64,000 nucleotides of DNA from Dama dama (Eukaryota > Chordata > Mammalia > Artiodactyla > Cervidae): the NCBI RefSeq assembly GCF_033118175.1, contig NC_083691.1, forward strand, positions 61,966,001 through 62,030,000, read 5' to 3'. The notes under the pieces are model-generated. The model was not told where the DNA came from and ran no database searches. It worked only from the letters and a program-made list of their open reading frames with translations. The translations under genes were made by a program, and so were the position numbers. Within the stretch, counting starts at the first letter, position 1. Each line of letters starts with the position of its first letter. Shown here one piece after another: positions 1 to 11,465 of this stretch.

Positions 1-351
1 GGGGCTCCGGGACCACCCCAGGGAAGCTCACACAGAATGCTAACCTCCACCAAGTAGCTGTGGCTGCTTTCTCCGCTAAAGGCATAGGGAAGGTTTCAGT
101 GGATGGAGGGGAACAAACATGTTTTCAGTTTTAGTACCCCACGTCCTACATCTCAGGAGAGTCCTCTGTCCTTGCCTAACCAGGATGATGGGTTATCCTA
201 GCTGGATGAATGGGCCCAAGTGTCAGCTGATGGTACTCTCAGTCAATAAGACAGAGACTTCCAGTCTCCTTCACAATACCCCAGATGTTAGACATCCAGC
301 CTTTTAGGTCTATTGGCAACCCTGCCTTTTATTTTAGATACAGAATCCCAG
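1..351. other. Unique sequence, no gene seen
   Basis: Unique non-repetitive DNA at the left edge. The only open frame (119-307, +) is 62 codons long, has no recognisable domain and no splice or promoter context, and looks like a chance frame. I recognise no repeat family here. Confidence 0.5.
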
Positions 352-480
352 TTTCAGACTTGCTAGCTGGGTGACTTCGGGTAAGTCACTTAACCTTTCA
401 GTACCTAACTTTTCTCTTCTGTGATTTTGGGTAATTATATCCACCTCCACAGTTGTATGGACGACACTTGGCACATAGGG
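352..480 (+). repeat. MIR SINE fragment
   Basis: The stretch has the MIR core order in sense orientation: 'gctagctgggtgac', then 'gtaagtcacttaacct' and a decayed 'cttctgtgattttgg', ending near 'cttggcacatagg', the usual MIR 3' part. MIR is an ancient tRNA-derived SINE mobilised by L2 before the mammalian radiation. Divergence is heavy, so the boundaries are approximate. Confidence 0.7.
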
Positions 481-503
481 GCTGTCACAGCCTTATTATA
501 TAA

Positions 504-532
504 TACCATATAATACCATGTATTATATGGTA
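504..532. repeat. Perfect AT-rich inverted repeat (hairpin)
   Basis: Two 13-bp arms, 'taccatataatac' at 504-516 and 'gtattatatggta' at 520-532, are exact reverse complements around a 3-base spacer (517-519). This could extrude as a short cruciform or form an RNA hairpin if transcribed. No flanking TIR/TSD structure or known element was recognised. Confidence 0.9.
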
Positions 533-1686
533 ATAACACAATAATTAGTATCACTATAATTAGCATCTGGTTCCCAAGATCCTTTATTAATAGTCAGTAA
601 CTCCTGAGAAGGGTGATCTTGTAAGCCTACATCAGCTCACAAGCCAGGTCAGTTTCAATCCTCACCTTCCTTGAATCACCGGTAGCTTTTGCACAGTTGA
701 TAAAGTCATGAAGCGCTTTGTCTGCTTGACTCCTGAGGCATCATTTTCCCTGGTTTCTTCTTTTCTCAGTCTCTTTTAATAGATCTCCCTCAAATTTTTA
801 ACCTCTCTACATACTGGTAGCCTCCAAGTTTTAGTCCTTGGAATTTCTTGCTTCTGTCTATTTCTGTTTATTCTTTTAAGATGATCTCTTGACTTTAAAT
901 ACCATCTTGACACTGAACTTCTGAATTTACATCTTAATCCATAGCCTCTCTCTTTATATGTAGTGTCATAGACTCAATTTATTCTCACCAGTAGGTACGA
1001 AAGGCCCCTTTGTTTCACATCGTTGGCAAAACTTATATTGTCAGATTTATAATTTTTATCCCTCTGATGAAAGGCAAATGTACTGCATTATTTACTCCTT
1101 GTCCATTGTCCTATCACCTAACCCCATTTCTGGTTCTTGAAGGCACTCTCACTCTCAAGCCTTCTTAGTGTGAGACTGTATTATGGATTAATGTCTGAGA
1201 TTCTTGGATCATTGGGGGTGACTTTGTAGTATCTCCTTAAAAAACACAAAGGATTTAGGAAAAAAAGAGCCAGCTTCCTTTTGTCTAGAAGACAAGACTT
1301 GAGCCATTATATTTACTCCAATTCTGTCCAAGGGTATTATCTATCTTGATAGATTTATGCTTTATATTATGTTTTATTTTATTATTTAAAAAAAATTAAG
1401 GTGTGATAATAAAATCTTGTAACTTATTTAAACTAATAGACGAGGATTTGGTCTAAATCATATGATACTGGTCAAAATTTTACTATCATCATCATTGTGC
1501 AGTTGTTTTGCAAATACGTGAGTATCTCAAGTGATTTACGGAACAAGGTTGGGATATAAATATTGAATATGTAAGTACCTCTTTATACTTATGAACTATT
1601 CTTCTGAATAACATAGTAAATAGTAAATATTATTTTTTGAGGGTGAATATATTACAAAACAGAGGTACATAATTATCAGTTCAATT
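533..1686. other. AT-rich unique sequence, no gene seen
   Basis: AT-rich DNA with homopolymer patches and no open frame of note, no tandem array and no recognisable transposon. Nothing else can be supported. Confidence 0.45.
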
Positions 1687-1775
1687 TGCTGTGTGACCTT
1701 GGACAGATTACTTAACCTCCCTGAACCACTTTTTACTGATTTGTAAAATGAAATGGTAGAAATTTCCAATCATCA
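1687..1775 (+). repeat. MIR SINE fragment
   Basis: Contains 'gctgtgtgaccttgg', 'gattacttaacctccctga' and 'gatttgtaaaatgaaatgg', the sense-orientation MIR core. Only this central part is recognisable; both ends are lost. Confidence 0.75.
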
Positions 1776-1925
1776 AGGGTTTTTCTAACTCTTATATTCT
1801 GTAATCTAGAGGACCATTTGGTTATCTGATAGCTTAGAGATTTATATTGATCCCATACTGTTATCTGTGTATTTCTCTCTTTGATGGATGAATGTAAGTA
1901 TGGGTTGGTGTGTGGTATGCATAAG

Positions 1926-1943
1926 TATATATGTGTGTGTGTG
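1926..1943. repeat. Short (TA)/(TG) microsatellite
   Basis: 'tatatatgtgtgtgtgtg'-type dinucleotide run of about 18 bp inside unique sequence. Short enough that it may not be highly polymorphic. Confidence 0.8.
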
Positions 1944-2375
1944 ATGGCTGAGGATTATACACTCGCACAATCAAAAGACTATGACTTTGAGATACCATCT
2001 CATCCAGTCTCTGTCTTCAAACTAAACCATATCCCAAATTACCTAAATTGATGAGGGACTGAACTATTTTGAAATTCACAAATCCTGGAGTTTGTTGTTT
2101 TCATTTTTATTTTTAAAAAATTCTTGTCCAGATGAAAATAAATCTCTCTTGTAGTGCTCTAGTCAGTCACCTTGTTCTCCTTAGGGATAGGTGGGCACAT
2201 ACAATGTGAAACATGAAACTTGAAAACGTGAGTTTGCACCCCAAATAGACCTGTTTAAGCAGAGACCAACATGAAGGAATGATAGACACCTCGTAAACAC
2301 AGAGCAGTAAAACCTTACCCTTGCAAAATGTAAAAATAATAAGGTCAGTCTCTGTCTGTCTGTCTATCAGTCTAT

Positions 2376-2584
2376 CTCTGGTGGCTCAGACGGTAAAGAA
2401 TCCACCTGCAATGCGGGAGACCTGGCTTCAATCCCTGGGTGGGGAAGATCCCCTGGAGGAGGGCATGGCAACCCACTCCAGTATTCTTGCCTGGAGAATC
2501 CCCATGGACAGAGGAGCCTGGTGGGCTACAGTCCCTGGGATCGCAAAGTCAGACACGCCTAAGTGACTAAGCACAGCACAGCAC
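2376..2584 (+). mobile_element. Bov-tA type SINE
   Basis: Sense-orientation Bov-tA. The tRNA-derived head 'tggctcagacggtaaagaa' and B-box-like 'ggcttcaatccctggg' are followed by the Bov-A body ('gcaacccactccagtattc', 'catggacagaggagcctgg', 'gggctacagtccctggg') and an AC/AG-rich tail. The tail is shared with BovB, which is known to supply the machinery for these SINEs. A (tctg)n patch precedes the head at 2351-2364. No clear target duplication was found. Confidence 0.93.
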
Positions 2585-2964
2585 ACACGTCTTAGCCTGA
2601 AGAACAAATAGGTAGCATTTTCCTCTCCTGTGCCCATCCCATCGTTATGTTAGTGGTTTCTGTCTTCAGAGGCAAAGAGATGTCAGAGGCAGTCATCCAT
2701 GCTAATACTAGACACACCACCAAACAAAAACTCACATGGAAGTGTGAATTTGAGGGCCATTTAACACTGTAAATTTCCCCCTTGTATAACAATTATGGAA
2801 ACACGCGTGCTAATTGACAAGGCAGTGCGGCGCTGTGCGGATGTGAGTGGTGTTCACTCATCCTCATAATCTCTGTTTTCATGGCTCGTGGTGAGCCTGT
2901 CCAGGAGATGTCGTACTCAGCCCTCTTATGCGGGAAGCTTTCTCAGGAACATACTCCACTCCCT

Positions 2965-3063
2965 TTGAATATCACTTTTCTCATCTGTAAAATGGGACAT
3001 GGTTTGAGTTGTAATGATTCAGTGAGATAGCAGGCAGAGCATTTTATAAGATGCCTAGCATAT
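2965..3063 (+). repeat. MIR SINE fragment (3' half)
   Basis: 'cttttctcatctgtaaaatggg' (2975-2996 region) followed by 'gattcagtgagatag' and 'gatgcctagca' matches the 3' half of MIR in sense orientation. The tRNA-like head is absent. Confidence 0.7.
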
Positions 3064-3340
3064 GTCAAAATATCTTGTAAGGAACGTTAAGGTGTCTTGG
3101 TAGGAATCTAGAAAGCGAGAGGAGGACTGGGGTCAGCCAGATGATACTGAAGTTTCCATTTAAATTGTTGGCACGTTATCCCACTTGACTCTTACTCACA
3201 TCAATCCTATGAGGATGGACTGTGGCACAGAGGCTCCCACTGCTCATTGCCAGGATGGCCCCAGCTGAGCACCTCACATCCAAGAGCACCCACCCTGCCA
3301 GAATCACACAGTTGTTTTGAAAATGTGGGCATGCTGCATG

Positions 3341-3533
3341 CTACGTTGCTTTAGTCATGTCCAATTCTTTTGTGACCCCATGGACTATAGTCCACCAGGT
3401 TCCTCTGTCCAGGCAAGGGGGTTGTCATTTCCTCCTTCAGGGGATCTTCCTGACCCAGGGATCAAACTCACGTTTCTTATGTCTCCTGCATTAGCAGGTT
3501 GGTTATTTCCCATTAGAGCTACCTAGGAAGCCT
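3341..3533 (-). mobile_element. Bov-tA type SINE, antisense
   Basis: Reverse-complement Bov-tA. The Bov-A body comes first ('tgaccccatggactatagtc', 'caccaggttcctctgtcc') and the tRNA-derived head last ('gggatcttcctgacccag', 'ctcctgcattagcaggt', 'acctaggaagcc'). It is missing the usual 'aagaatactggagtgggttgcc' segment, so it is internally shortened relative to other copies in the window. Confidence 0.9.
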
Positions 3534-3544
3534 TTGTTTTGAGG

Positions 3545-4440
3545 ATAAATAAGTAAAAACAGAAGAACATGTTTGAAGGTTTTAAATGTTATATCCATGT
3601 CATTCATATTTTAATCTTACATTGTGTATTGCATCTCATATCCTTAAAAGTCTTCAGGGTACAAAATGTGGGCACTGAGATTATGTGTATGAACCCAAGC
3701 GTGCACAAGACTTTGGACTTGAGCTCCTACGTATGCTGACAGTAAGAGAAGTGTCAAAGATAAAGGTTGGCAGTTGGAGTCCAAACTCTACTTAGGTTCT
3801 CCAGATTTGTCCCAAGGTTATCCTGCAAATGACCTTAAGAAGCAAACAGCCCATTTTTAAAAAAGACTGATGCCATACTAAAAAAAAAAAAAAAATAGGG
3901 AGACACATAAAGGAAGCTTGGGAAACTGAGGGAGAAAAAAAGAGGAAAAAACATTGTAATTGCTAGTGTTATGTCATACTGATTTTAGTTACTATTAAAT
4001 TAAAACTGCAACTGGATGTGAACTGACACTTTCTACCCCTTAAAGTGCTTGCGGTACACATGATAAATACTTAATTTAGTAGATTTAGAAATTCTCTCTG
4101 ACACGTCATTAGCAGGCACGTTCTCATAACGGAGTGCTCACAGGTACATATAAGAGTGTGTAGGCATCTCTATTGCATTTGGTGTTTTTCTCTCTTTTTA
4201 TTTTGTGCCTTTGTTTATTTGTATAATCTCAATAACCAATCACAATTTGTTCTTTTTAACATCAATCTTGTTTCCCCTCCACCCATTTCCCAATTCTCTT
4301 TTGTGTACAGTGAGATCTCAGGGAGTTTGGAGGGTGGGGTATGGCAGGGAAAAAAAACCCTGAAACTATTAAATTATAACATTTTATGGATTGTCAAGGT
4401 TCTAATGACATTAGCCATCTAACTTGCAGCCATCTAACTG
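3545..4440. other. Unique sequence with a poly(A) patch
   Basis: Unique DNA without recognised repeats except an A-rich run at about 3880-3896. No retrocopy body was recognised upstream of that run. The 88-codon frame at 4156-4422 is hydrophobic by composition but has no domain, and I treat it as chance. Confidence 0.4.
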
Positions 4441-5040
4441 CAAGCCATTTGTGATGTCATATAACAGGTTGCCATGAGCTTGACAAACCTTTGTGAAATA
4501 AGCAAGGGAACGGAGCTGAAAAATGCCCAAAACACACCTCTCTCTACCACCCCTGGGAGTCTATCACCACCCATGGACATCCCCCTTTTGCTTATTAGCC
4601 CCTGAAGGGCATTTTTAATATAAAATATATATAAAGTCTTCCCAAATCAGAAAGGTCTCCAAGTCTCCAGTTTAATTGGAATGGAAAATGCTAACTAATT
4701 GGCATCAAAATTTGATTTGTGGGAGAAACCTCCTTTTTGTTGGAAGCACAACAGTGTGTCTGTGAACACAAGCCCAGTCCTTCAAAAATCATCCGTGAGC
4801 GCCGCCGAGGAATCAATTAAAGTTGATTTGGCATATCTGCTTTTGACAAATATAAAGAACTCTCTGATTAGGCAGAGAAGAAAAGCGGCTTTCTCTTTCT
4901 TGCGCTCTCTTCCTCTCTCTTCCCTCTGCCTCTTCCTCTCTTCTCCTCATTTCCCTTTAAAGGCAGTAGGTGTCAGAAGGGGGTGGGTAGTGATATGCAA
5001 AACACGGCCTCCATAACCAAAGTAGCCTGCAAAATTAGGT
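4441..5040. promoter_or_regulatory. Candidate conserved non-coding / enhancer-like block
   Basis: Repeat-free block with several homeodomain-type cores close together: TAATTGG at 4673-4679 and 4696-4702, CAATTAA at 4814-4820 and TGATTAG near 4865-4871. Mixed base composition and absence of transposon debris distinguish it from its AT-rich surroundings. Enhancer function is inference only; no transcript or conservation data are visible. Confidence 0.27.
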
Positions 5041-5282
5041 GTCAGCATGCAAAGCTTATTGATGTATGAATGCGGAAAATGAAAGGCGGCAGTAGACAGC
5101 CGGGGCTAAAGGTGAGACAGGCACAGCAAGAGCAGCTGTAGATCCACGTCAAGGTGTTGCTATATGAGCTCGGGTTTTTTCTGGAGGGCCACAGCCTAAC
5201 AAGGTAAGCCTGGCCATGAAATGATGGAACAATACAATATAGGCACACACAGTGTGAATACCAAATAAATTGACATGGTGTC

Positions 5283-5349
5283 TCACCTCCACTCCCCCCC
5301 CCACAACCCACCACATACCCCTCCTCCTCCCACACTGCCACCCCCTCTT
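5283..5349. repeat. C-rich strand-asymmetric tract
   Basis: About 65 bp composed almost only of C, A and T on the + strand, including a run of nine C (5294-5302) and several 'cctcctcc' motifs. It is a simple-sequence patch that on the - strand is G-rich and could adopt non-B structure. Confidence 0.7.
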
Positions 5350-5439
5350 CAAAGGATGCCTGTGTATTCATTAATAAATTCATATTCTGAGTTTTCAATA
5401 AAAGAAGAAAATGCAGTGTAAACTGGAGTTACTTAGTGA

Positions 5440-5705
5440 CACCCAGCTCATTGCTTTTTATTGTTGCTTGCAGCTACGAAGCCTTCACAGTGCACTAGTA
5501 GAATTTATTACTGTCTGTCTCTGTAGCAAGTTGGCGAAGTGCGCCTTTTGAAGAAAATTGACCCACACTTCATGAATATGATGAAAAATGCCAATAACAC
5601 TACAAAGACGAAGCTCTTGACATTACTCTGCAAAGAGCTAAAAGACAGTAATGAAAGTATTGCAATTACAAATTATTACCTCCTCTCCAGCCAATCGCCA
5701 CCTTC
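5440..5705. promoter_or_regulatory. Unique, possibly conserved non-coding block
   Basis: Non-repetitive stretch next to the 4.4-5.0 kb block, ending at a poly(T) run (5711-5728). An open frame beginning near 5539 reads into the poly(T) and ends as a phenylalanine run, so it is not a credible exon by itself. I keep it as a weak candidate regulatory element because it is free of repeat relics. Confidence 0.2.
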
Positions 5706-5729
5706 CCTCCTCTTTTTTTTTTTTTTTTG

Positions 5730-7130
5730 GACCACTCTCCAGCTCTGCCGGCTGCCCCAGGTGCTGTTTTGCACAGCATGATGGGAGACGATGGAGGGTG
5801 GGTAGAAGCGCCAACTGACTTCTGGAAGAAAGGAAAGGGAGACAAGAAGAGAAGAATGGAATGTAACAAAAGTGCCCCTCTTACTGCACTTGGAAAAAGA
5901 AGGTGTAAATGCCAAGTTTAAAGCCAGGGTCAGAAGGTCATGCCTTTATTGTGTGGCCTCTTCCATCTGAAAAGTAGCCTAAGAGTGCCCTACCCACTTA
6001 CTTTCTTGCTAGAACTCTTCCCTTCTGGTGAGGTCCTCTTAGTATGACTTAGGAAGATCACTTTTAATCTTTTGTCTTTTATTATAGGTTAAAACTCTAA
6101 TTTGGACATTGGCAAATGAATTGTTAAAGTGTTTTTAATTGAAAACATACTGTTGTGTGTTCAATGCAAGAAAGTGGCCTATATTCTTATCCTAAAGGAG
6201 GTGCTGAAAAAGCCTAAATCAGAGAAAGGGGGGGTAACTTTAGACTTTAACATGTTCAAAGGATGAAGGCCCTTGTCCTCAATGTTTTGACAGCTTTGTG
6301 ACATGCCTCTTCCGCTGCATGGGCTTACACTGTTATCTTTAGAGTCTTGTTTTGTTTTATTTTTAATTTATGGGGGCTCTGTGGAGGGAATATAGGAATA
6401 TATGCATTTCTTGACTCCTGTATGTCTTCCCTAGAAAGACAGCAGAATTATCTTCTGCTTCTGCTAAGATAGAAAGCTATTAAAATTTTTGGAAGTTTAT
6501 ACAGAGTGTATGAAGTCAGAAATAGAAGCAGGAAAGAAATTCTAAAGGAAAGAAAGTGGCAGCTTCAGAAACCTGCCTGTGGGGAGAGGAGAAGCAGAAC
6601 AAGAACAGATACCATGGCACAGTTATTTGACTTTGAGGTGGTCCTCCTGCCTCCAGATACCCTCTCCTGGCTCCTGCTGAAAGGTTCATTTTGCTCTCTG
6701 ATGCTGCTGGAAAGTGTACTGATTAGAGATTCAGTTTGATTCTATAATACCCCATTAGAAATGCAAACTTCTATGGGAAGAATAGACTATAAATCATTTA
6801 CGTTTTAGCATGAAATAGCTGCATCAGATTTATTTTCCTTCTAAAATCTATGGAAACTTTTGATTTGTCATAGGACAAGGACTATTTTACGTCATAAAAT
6901 ACTGAAGTGGGGAGAGGGTAGAGACTAAGTTCAGATGAATCTGAACAATGTGAGGCTTAGAACACCCTGAAGGAATTGATTTGGGGGGAGAAAAGCAATA
7001 CATGGCAGAAGATTTTTCTAGGAGAGAAGGTAGCATCGGGACTAAAAGAACTTGGCCCATTTCAAAATGTTGTTTGAGGCAGCCCTTTGATCAGAAAATG
7101 AGGAGAAAGCACACTTTCTCTTCCTCTTTC
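5730..7130. other. Unique sequence, no gene seen
   Basis: Non-repetitive mixed-composition DNA. Open frames are all under 80 codons and overlap one another on both strands. I see no repeat family, tandem array or RNA gene. Confidence 0.4.
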
Positions 7131-7132
7131 TC

Positions 7133-7304
7133 CTTTCTCTTTTTTAAAAAATTATTTACTTATTTGGCTGCACCAGGCCTTCGTTGCCGCATGTGAACTC
7201 TTAGCTGCAGCATGAGGGATTTGATTTCCCAACCAGGGATTAAACCCAAGCCCCTTTCATTGGGAGCTCGGAGTTTTAGCTACTGGGCCACCAGGGAAAT
7301 CCCG
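7133..7304 (-). mobile_element. CHR/tRNA-Glu type SINE, antisense
   Basis: Reverse orientation: T-rich start, then 'tttggctgcaccaggccttc', 'gttgccgcatgtgaactctt', 'aaccagggattaaaccca' (tRNA B-box side) and 'actgggccaccagggaaatc' at the head end. This layout belongs to the tRNA-Glu-derived CHR-type SINEs of Cetartiodactyla, distinct from the Bov-A based SINEs. It is shorter than full-length family members, so probably internally deleted. Confidence 0.8.
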
Positions 7305-7414
7305 TCTTTCTCTTTTAGTAGATGTTCCTTAGACCTTTTCCAGGATATAGAACCTAGGTTAATTGAAATGTTGTGAGTCAGTCATCAATCTGGGCGTCTG
7401 GGACCCAAGTCATC

Positions 7415-7490
7415 AAAAAAAAAAAAAAAGTCATTGTTTATATGTTAAAATCCATTGTTGGATTAAAAAACCCATTGTTGGATCCAAAAA
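7415..7490. repeat. Poly(A)15 followed by 20-bp imperfect tandem duplication
   Basis: An A15 run (7415-7429) is followed by two 20-bp units, 'tccattgttggattaaaaaa' at 7451-7470 and 'cccattgttggatccaaaaa' at 7471-7490, which match at 17 of 20 positions. It looks like a local slippage or duplication product. Confidence 0.8.
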
Positions 7491-7499
7491 CCCAATGTA

Positions 7500-8707
7500 T
7501 TAACTGAAGCTCACACTCCCAGCCTGGGATGGGACTGTGAGCCCTGGAGGACAGACTGGTTATACGTGCCTACTGGGCGGCCATGCTTGCCAGCAGAGAT
7601 TCTTGTGAGATTGAGGAACAAACTATGGCCATTTAATCCGCCATTCTTTCTTTAGGCAAGAAAATTCTTATATTCAAATGACTCTGAGCTTGTAAAGCTT
7701 TTGTTTCATCTTTTTCGAAACCGATTGCTTTCATGAACACATTTGCTTACCTGATGATCTCATAGCTGAGAACATCCAGGTGCAACAATCCAGGACTGTG
7801 GACCAGGTTGTCGCCAAGGATCTGAGCAGGAATGACATTACCTGGCACTCACATCGTCACACCTCCCTACCACATCCATGGTATCTGTTACCAGCAGGCT
7901 CGTCATTTTCCACCAAGCCTCAAAATCCTTCCCAGGAACCCCTATCGATGGATCAAAGTTGGCATGCCAGGATAGACCTATTTGTCATCCTTGGGCTTCA
8001 TCAGTTTATTCAATGTGAATATCTCTAGCCAAATACTGTCTCTGGGATTAGCGATTGGCCAATGTAACTCCTAAAGGAAAAACCAAGCCTCTCAGTGGTC
8101 AAGATAATAACATAAGGTGCCTGTCTCTCTCATTCATTCATTCCTTCACTCCATATAAATACAGCGAGTGCCTGTTATTTGCCTGGAACTCTTCTGGGCC
8201 ATGTAGCTCCATCAGGGAAATTCTCTAACGTTTCACTGTGAAGCAGGGCCAACTGGCTAAGCTGTCTAACAAATAACTGGAAGCTGGCCTACTAAAGACC
8301 AGAGCCACCTGGGTGGAGCCATCTTTCTCTGCAGGGCAACAGTACAGTGAACGGAACCTACAGAAGCAAATATAAACCAACACTGGGGCTCCTGACTAGA
8401 CCCTGGATTAGTAGTGCATGGAAGCTTGATTTTACATTTAAAAAATGAGATTTGCAATAAATTACTTGCTAGAAAAGGACACAAATGACTTGGAGAGTAG
8501 CAGCCACTAAGAAATAGAGCTGAGATGCATACATAAATACAAATATGACACAGATTGTATATCTACAAGCATCGATGTCGCTAAATTCGCCCAACCATCG
8601 GAAGATTTTGCATATGCTCTTCTACTTTCTGTGTGAGTCAAAACATGACTTTTCTTGTAGAAAGAGTGCTAGAATGAGACTGGAAACGGAAGCCAAACAG
8701 GCTCTTT
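7500..8707. other. Unique sequence, no gene seen
   Basis: Non-repetitive DNA. The 82-codon frame (7780-8028, +) and the 72-codon frame (8266-8484, -) show no domain, signal peptide or family resemblance. Nothing else supported. Confidence 0.4.
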
Positions 8708-8795
8708 GAGGGAGGGCACTGTGTTTGTATTGCTGGGTCTAGCATAATGTCTGGTATATAATTGGTGCTCAATGGATAATGGTTGAATCAAATTA
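8708..8795 (+). repeat. L2 LINE 3'-end fragment
   Basis: 'gagggcactgtgtttgtatt', 'gtctagcataatgtctgg' and 'attggtgctcaatggataat' follow the order of the ancient L2 3' end (activity summary 'gcctggcacatagtagg... gctcaataaat'). Highly diverged. Confidence 0.55.
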
Positions 8796-9154
8796 TTCAG
8801 TAATCAAAGGAAATGGGAGTATCTTCAAGAGTAGATTTTCAGGTTTAGTCTACTAGACATTCTCAGGAAATTTGATAAGTGGAATGGAATTTGATGCAAT
8901 ACTAGAGTGCTTGCATGAAAGTGCAAGGACAGAGTAAGTAGTATAGACCCAGATTCACAATAAATATTAGTAGATATTCATAAGTTTTGGTTTCTTTCCC
9001 CACTCTCATTGCTATTGGTCCAGTGTGTGAATTAAACTAACACAAGATTAAGGTACTTAATAACTCATCAAATAACAAATAACTCACCAAATGGCAGTGA
9101 TTGAACACCCTGGATGTTTATTTCTCACTAACCTACCAGTCCTATGTGAGTATT

Positions 9155-9379
9155 CCTGGTTGTCAGAATCCCAAGTGGCTCAGACCGTAAAGAATCTGTC
9201 TATAATGTGGGAGACCTGGGTTCAATCCCTGAGTTGGGAAGATCTCCTGGAGAATTAAATGGCTACTCCCCCCACTATTCTTGCCTTGAGAATTCTATGG
9301 ACAGAGGAGCCTGGTGGGCTACAGTCCATGGGGTTGCAAAGAGTCGGACATGACTGAGTGATTTTCACTTTCAGTGTAA
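9155..9379 (+). mobile_element. Bov-tA SINE with 18-bp target duplication
   Basis: Sense Bov-tA: 'caagtggctcagaccgtaaa', 'gggttcaatccctgagttgg', then a Bov-A body ('gacagaggagcctggtggg', 'cagtccatggggttgcaaag') and a 'gattttcactttcagtg' tail. Flanking direct repeats of 18 bp (9137-9154 and 9380-9397, starting 'cagtcctatgtg', one mismatch) mark the insertion site. The first ~20 bp before the tRNA-like head are scrambled relative to other copies. Confidence 0.95.
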
Positions 9380-9395
9380 CAGTCCTATGTGTGTA

Positions 9396-9435
9396 TTATT
9401 AGAAAGCTTTCCTGTGGTTATTAGAAAGCTTTCCT
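9396..9435. repeat. 22-bp tandem duplication next to the SINE
   Basis: The 18-mer 'ttattagaaagctttcct' occurs at 9396-9413 and 9418-9435, giving a 22-bp period. It starts two bases inside the right target duplication of the adjacent SINE. Confidence 0.95.
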
Positions 9436-11465
9436 CTACATAGTATTAGATTTCTTCATCTTATGGATTTGCCATTTCTTATGGATTGGTAGTCCTTTAT
9501 AACCAGCCAGCAGACAGTGGAAGAAAATATTTTAAAGACACGAAACTTAACTGTTCTCATTTCTGTGGTAAGAACTTTTTCAGATTCCACTTGATACAAG
9601 AGGGGCTAGGAAATATGTTGATTGACTGGGCACCAATTTTCTAGGGTAAGTTGTGCTCTGTGGAAGTGGAGCGAGGGTTTTTGGTAGACAGCCATCTTGC
9701 ACAGATAGGAAGGCGCTCAAGCAATGGCAGCTCCAAGTTCAGCTTTGATCTTCCCTATCCACTGCCAGAGATCAAGTTTCACCATTAGTTATCCTTTTAG
9801 TTTATTCTTCTTACAGCTCCCCACTCAAAATTCAGAAATGTGGAGCAGCAATAACGCATTTAGGTAGTTCCCATTAAGGAAGGCAGTCAGAGAATGCTGA
9901 CCCTTGGCTTCATCATCAGAAAAAATAAACAGTAAGAGACTGACTCTAGCATCTGTCTTGGCTCATTCTCAATGTCCAGGCCCCAGGCAGAATGTAAGTC
10001 ATAAAGAGTTCTCAGGAGGCCGATGGAACCATTCCCAAGAAGACATTTTCCCCAACCCTCTATCAGGTAGATGCTTCCTGATAAAACAGTAGAAGGCTCC
10101 AAGGGAAGCCCCTGCCAGTATGTTTGTCGTGGTGTTGCTCCAGTCAGGGGATCCTCTTCCCAGGGTCCCACTTCCCAGGGTCTGTTTAGTCTGAAGACAG
10201 TGATGTTTTCCAGTTTGCTCTGTCTCAGTACCATCTTTCTCCTCTTCCAGGTACTTAGGGGCTGTCTTAGTAGGAGAAGGAAAAAAAACCTGATGTGGGA
10301 GTGTAGTCAGTGGGCTTTGGTCAGAGAAACTTCTACAGGTGGCAGAAACAATTCGCATTGAAGTAAAAGGCCATCAAAAAGGGTGTCAAAGATTGGGGCT
10401 CATTTTGCCCTAAAATAACCATCTCTGTCCTCATACTCTTTTTGCCAGTGTGATCTTTGTTAGAGTTGTCATTCAAAAGCTCTGCAGATAGTCTGACTCC
10501 AGCATTGGGGTGTTTTCATGGGTGCATTAGGTTTACATGCTTCTTGAGCTTGGATTTGCTGTAAATATTCTGATTGGTTTCCACCAAGACTGGTAACTCT
10601 TTTATGAGTGGGTTACAGTGGGCTACTTTTCTTCTAAGGGGTGGGGGCAGCCAGGGAGCTCAGGAGAGGGCTTCTTACATTGTACTAGAACACCGGGCTT
10701 CTTGGTGGAAATAAATACCCAGATTATTGAAAGAATGCAGAGATTTGTTGGCAGTTCTGGGTCAAGGTAAGTCAGCAGTTATATATATTTTTTCTCTTTA
10801 GAATTACACTGGGGAGAGGCTGGCCTCAGCTGCTGAGGAAACCATCTCGACTTCCTTGTCACCTGGCCACAGAAATGTAAATGGGTTTGTATACACAGCT
10901 CCTAATGTTTCAGGCCATTTACTTGTTTTGTAAATAATGCAGTATCTCCCTCAAGTTTTGCATTTGTTCTAAACTAGATGACCACAATGCCTTGGCTAAT
11001 GCCTTTTAATATCTAAGCCTTGTACATCTAGCGCTTGGTTAATAACAGGGAAAAAGCTCTGGTGACTCACCTTGACCTCGAGAAGGAAAAAACATCCTTT
11101 TAATAATCTGGGAGTTTATTTGGATCGAAGGCCTATTGCATGTTACACAATCTTTTTGTAGACCCGCACGGGTCACAAAGCAGCACCCTTGTTTTTTATG
11201 AAGTCAGCAAAGATGTATAGGGGCCAGGCTTGCTGCTTCTCTGAGAGCCTTCAAATTCATCTTTAATATGTAACCTACTAGCAGAGCAGAAACCCTTACT
11301 AAATTTAATGGGCTTTTCTCTGAGAACTTTTCTAAGTGTATAACCCTTGTTGCAATTAAAGGTACAGTTTCTAAATGTCTTTTAACAAGGAGTGCACACC
11401 TATTTTTAAGGAGTCAACCCAACATCTCTCATGTCTTATCACTTTAAACTTTCTCGTTGACCTTA
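9436..11465. other. Unique, repeat-poor block
   Basis: No interspersed repeat recognised over two kilobases. Overlapping open frames near 9.9-10.36 kb (up to 119 codons, both strands) have no domain and no splice context. The right part (10990-11340) contains an AP-1-like TGACTCA at 11063-11069 and a TGACCT half-site at 11073-11078. I see no exon. Confidence 0.4.

Noticed and set aside
2376..2420. tRNA-gene-like sequence in Bov-tA heads
   Set aside because: A/B-box-like words are part of the SINE head; the sequences cannot form a mature cloverleaf and recur in every Bov-tA copy.
5711..5728. Poly(T) run as a retrocopy tail
   Set aside because: No gene-derived body could be recognised on the expected side and no target duplication was found.
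5539..5781. 80-codon plus frame with a protein-like start
   Set aside because: It begins at a non-ATG codon and runs through a poly(T) tract into a Phe run; no family match.
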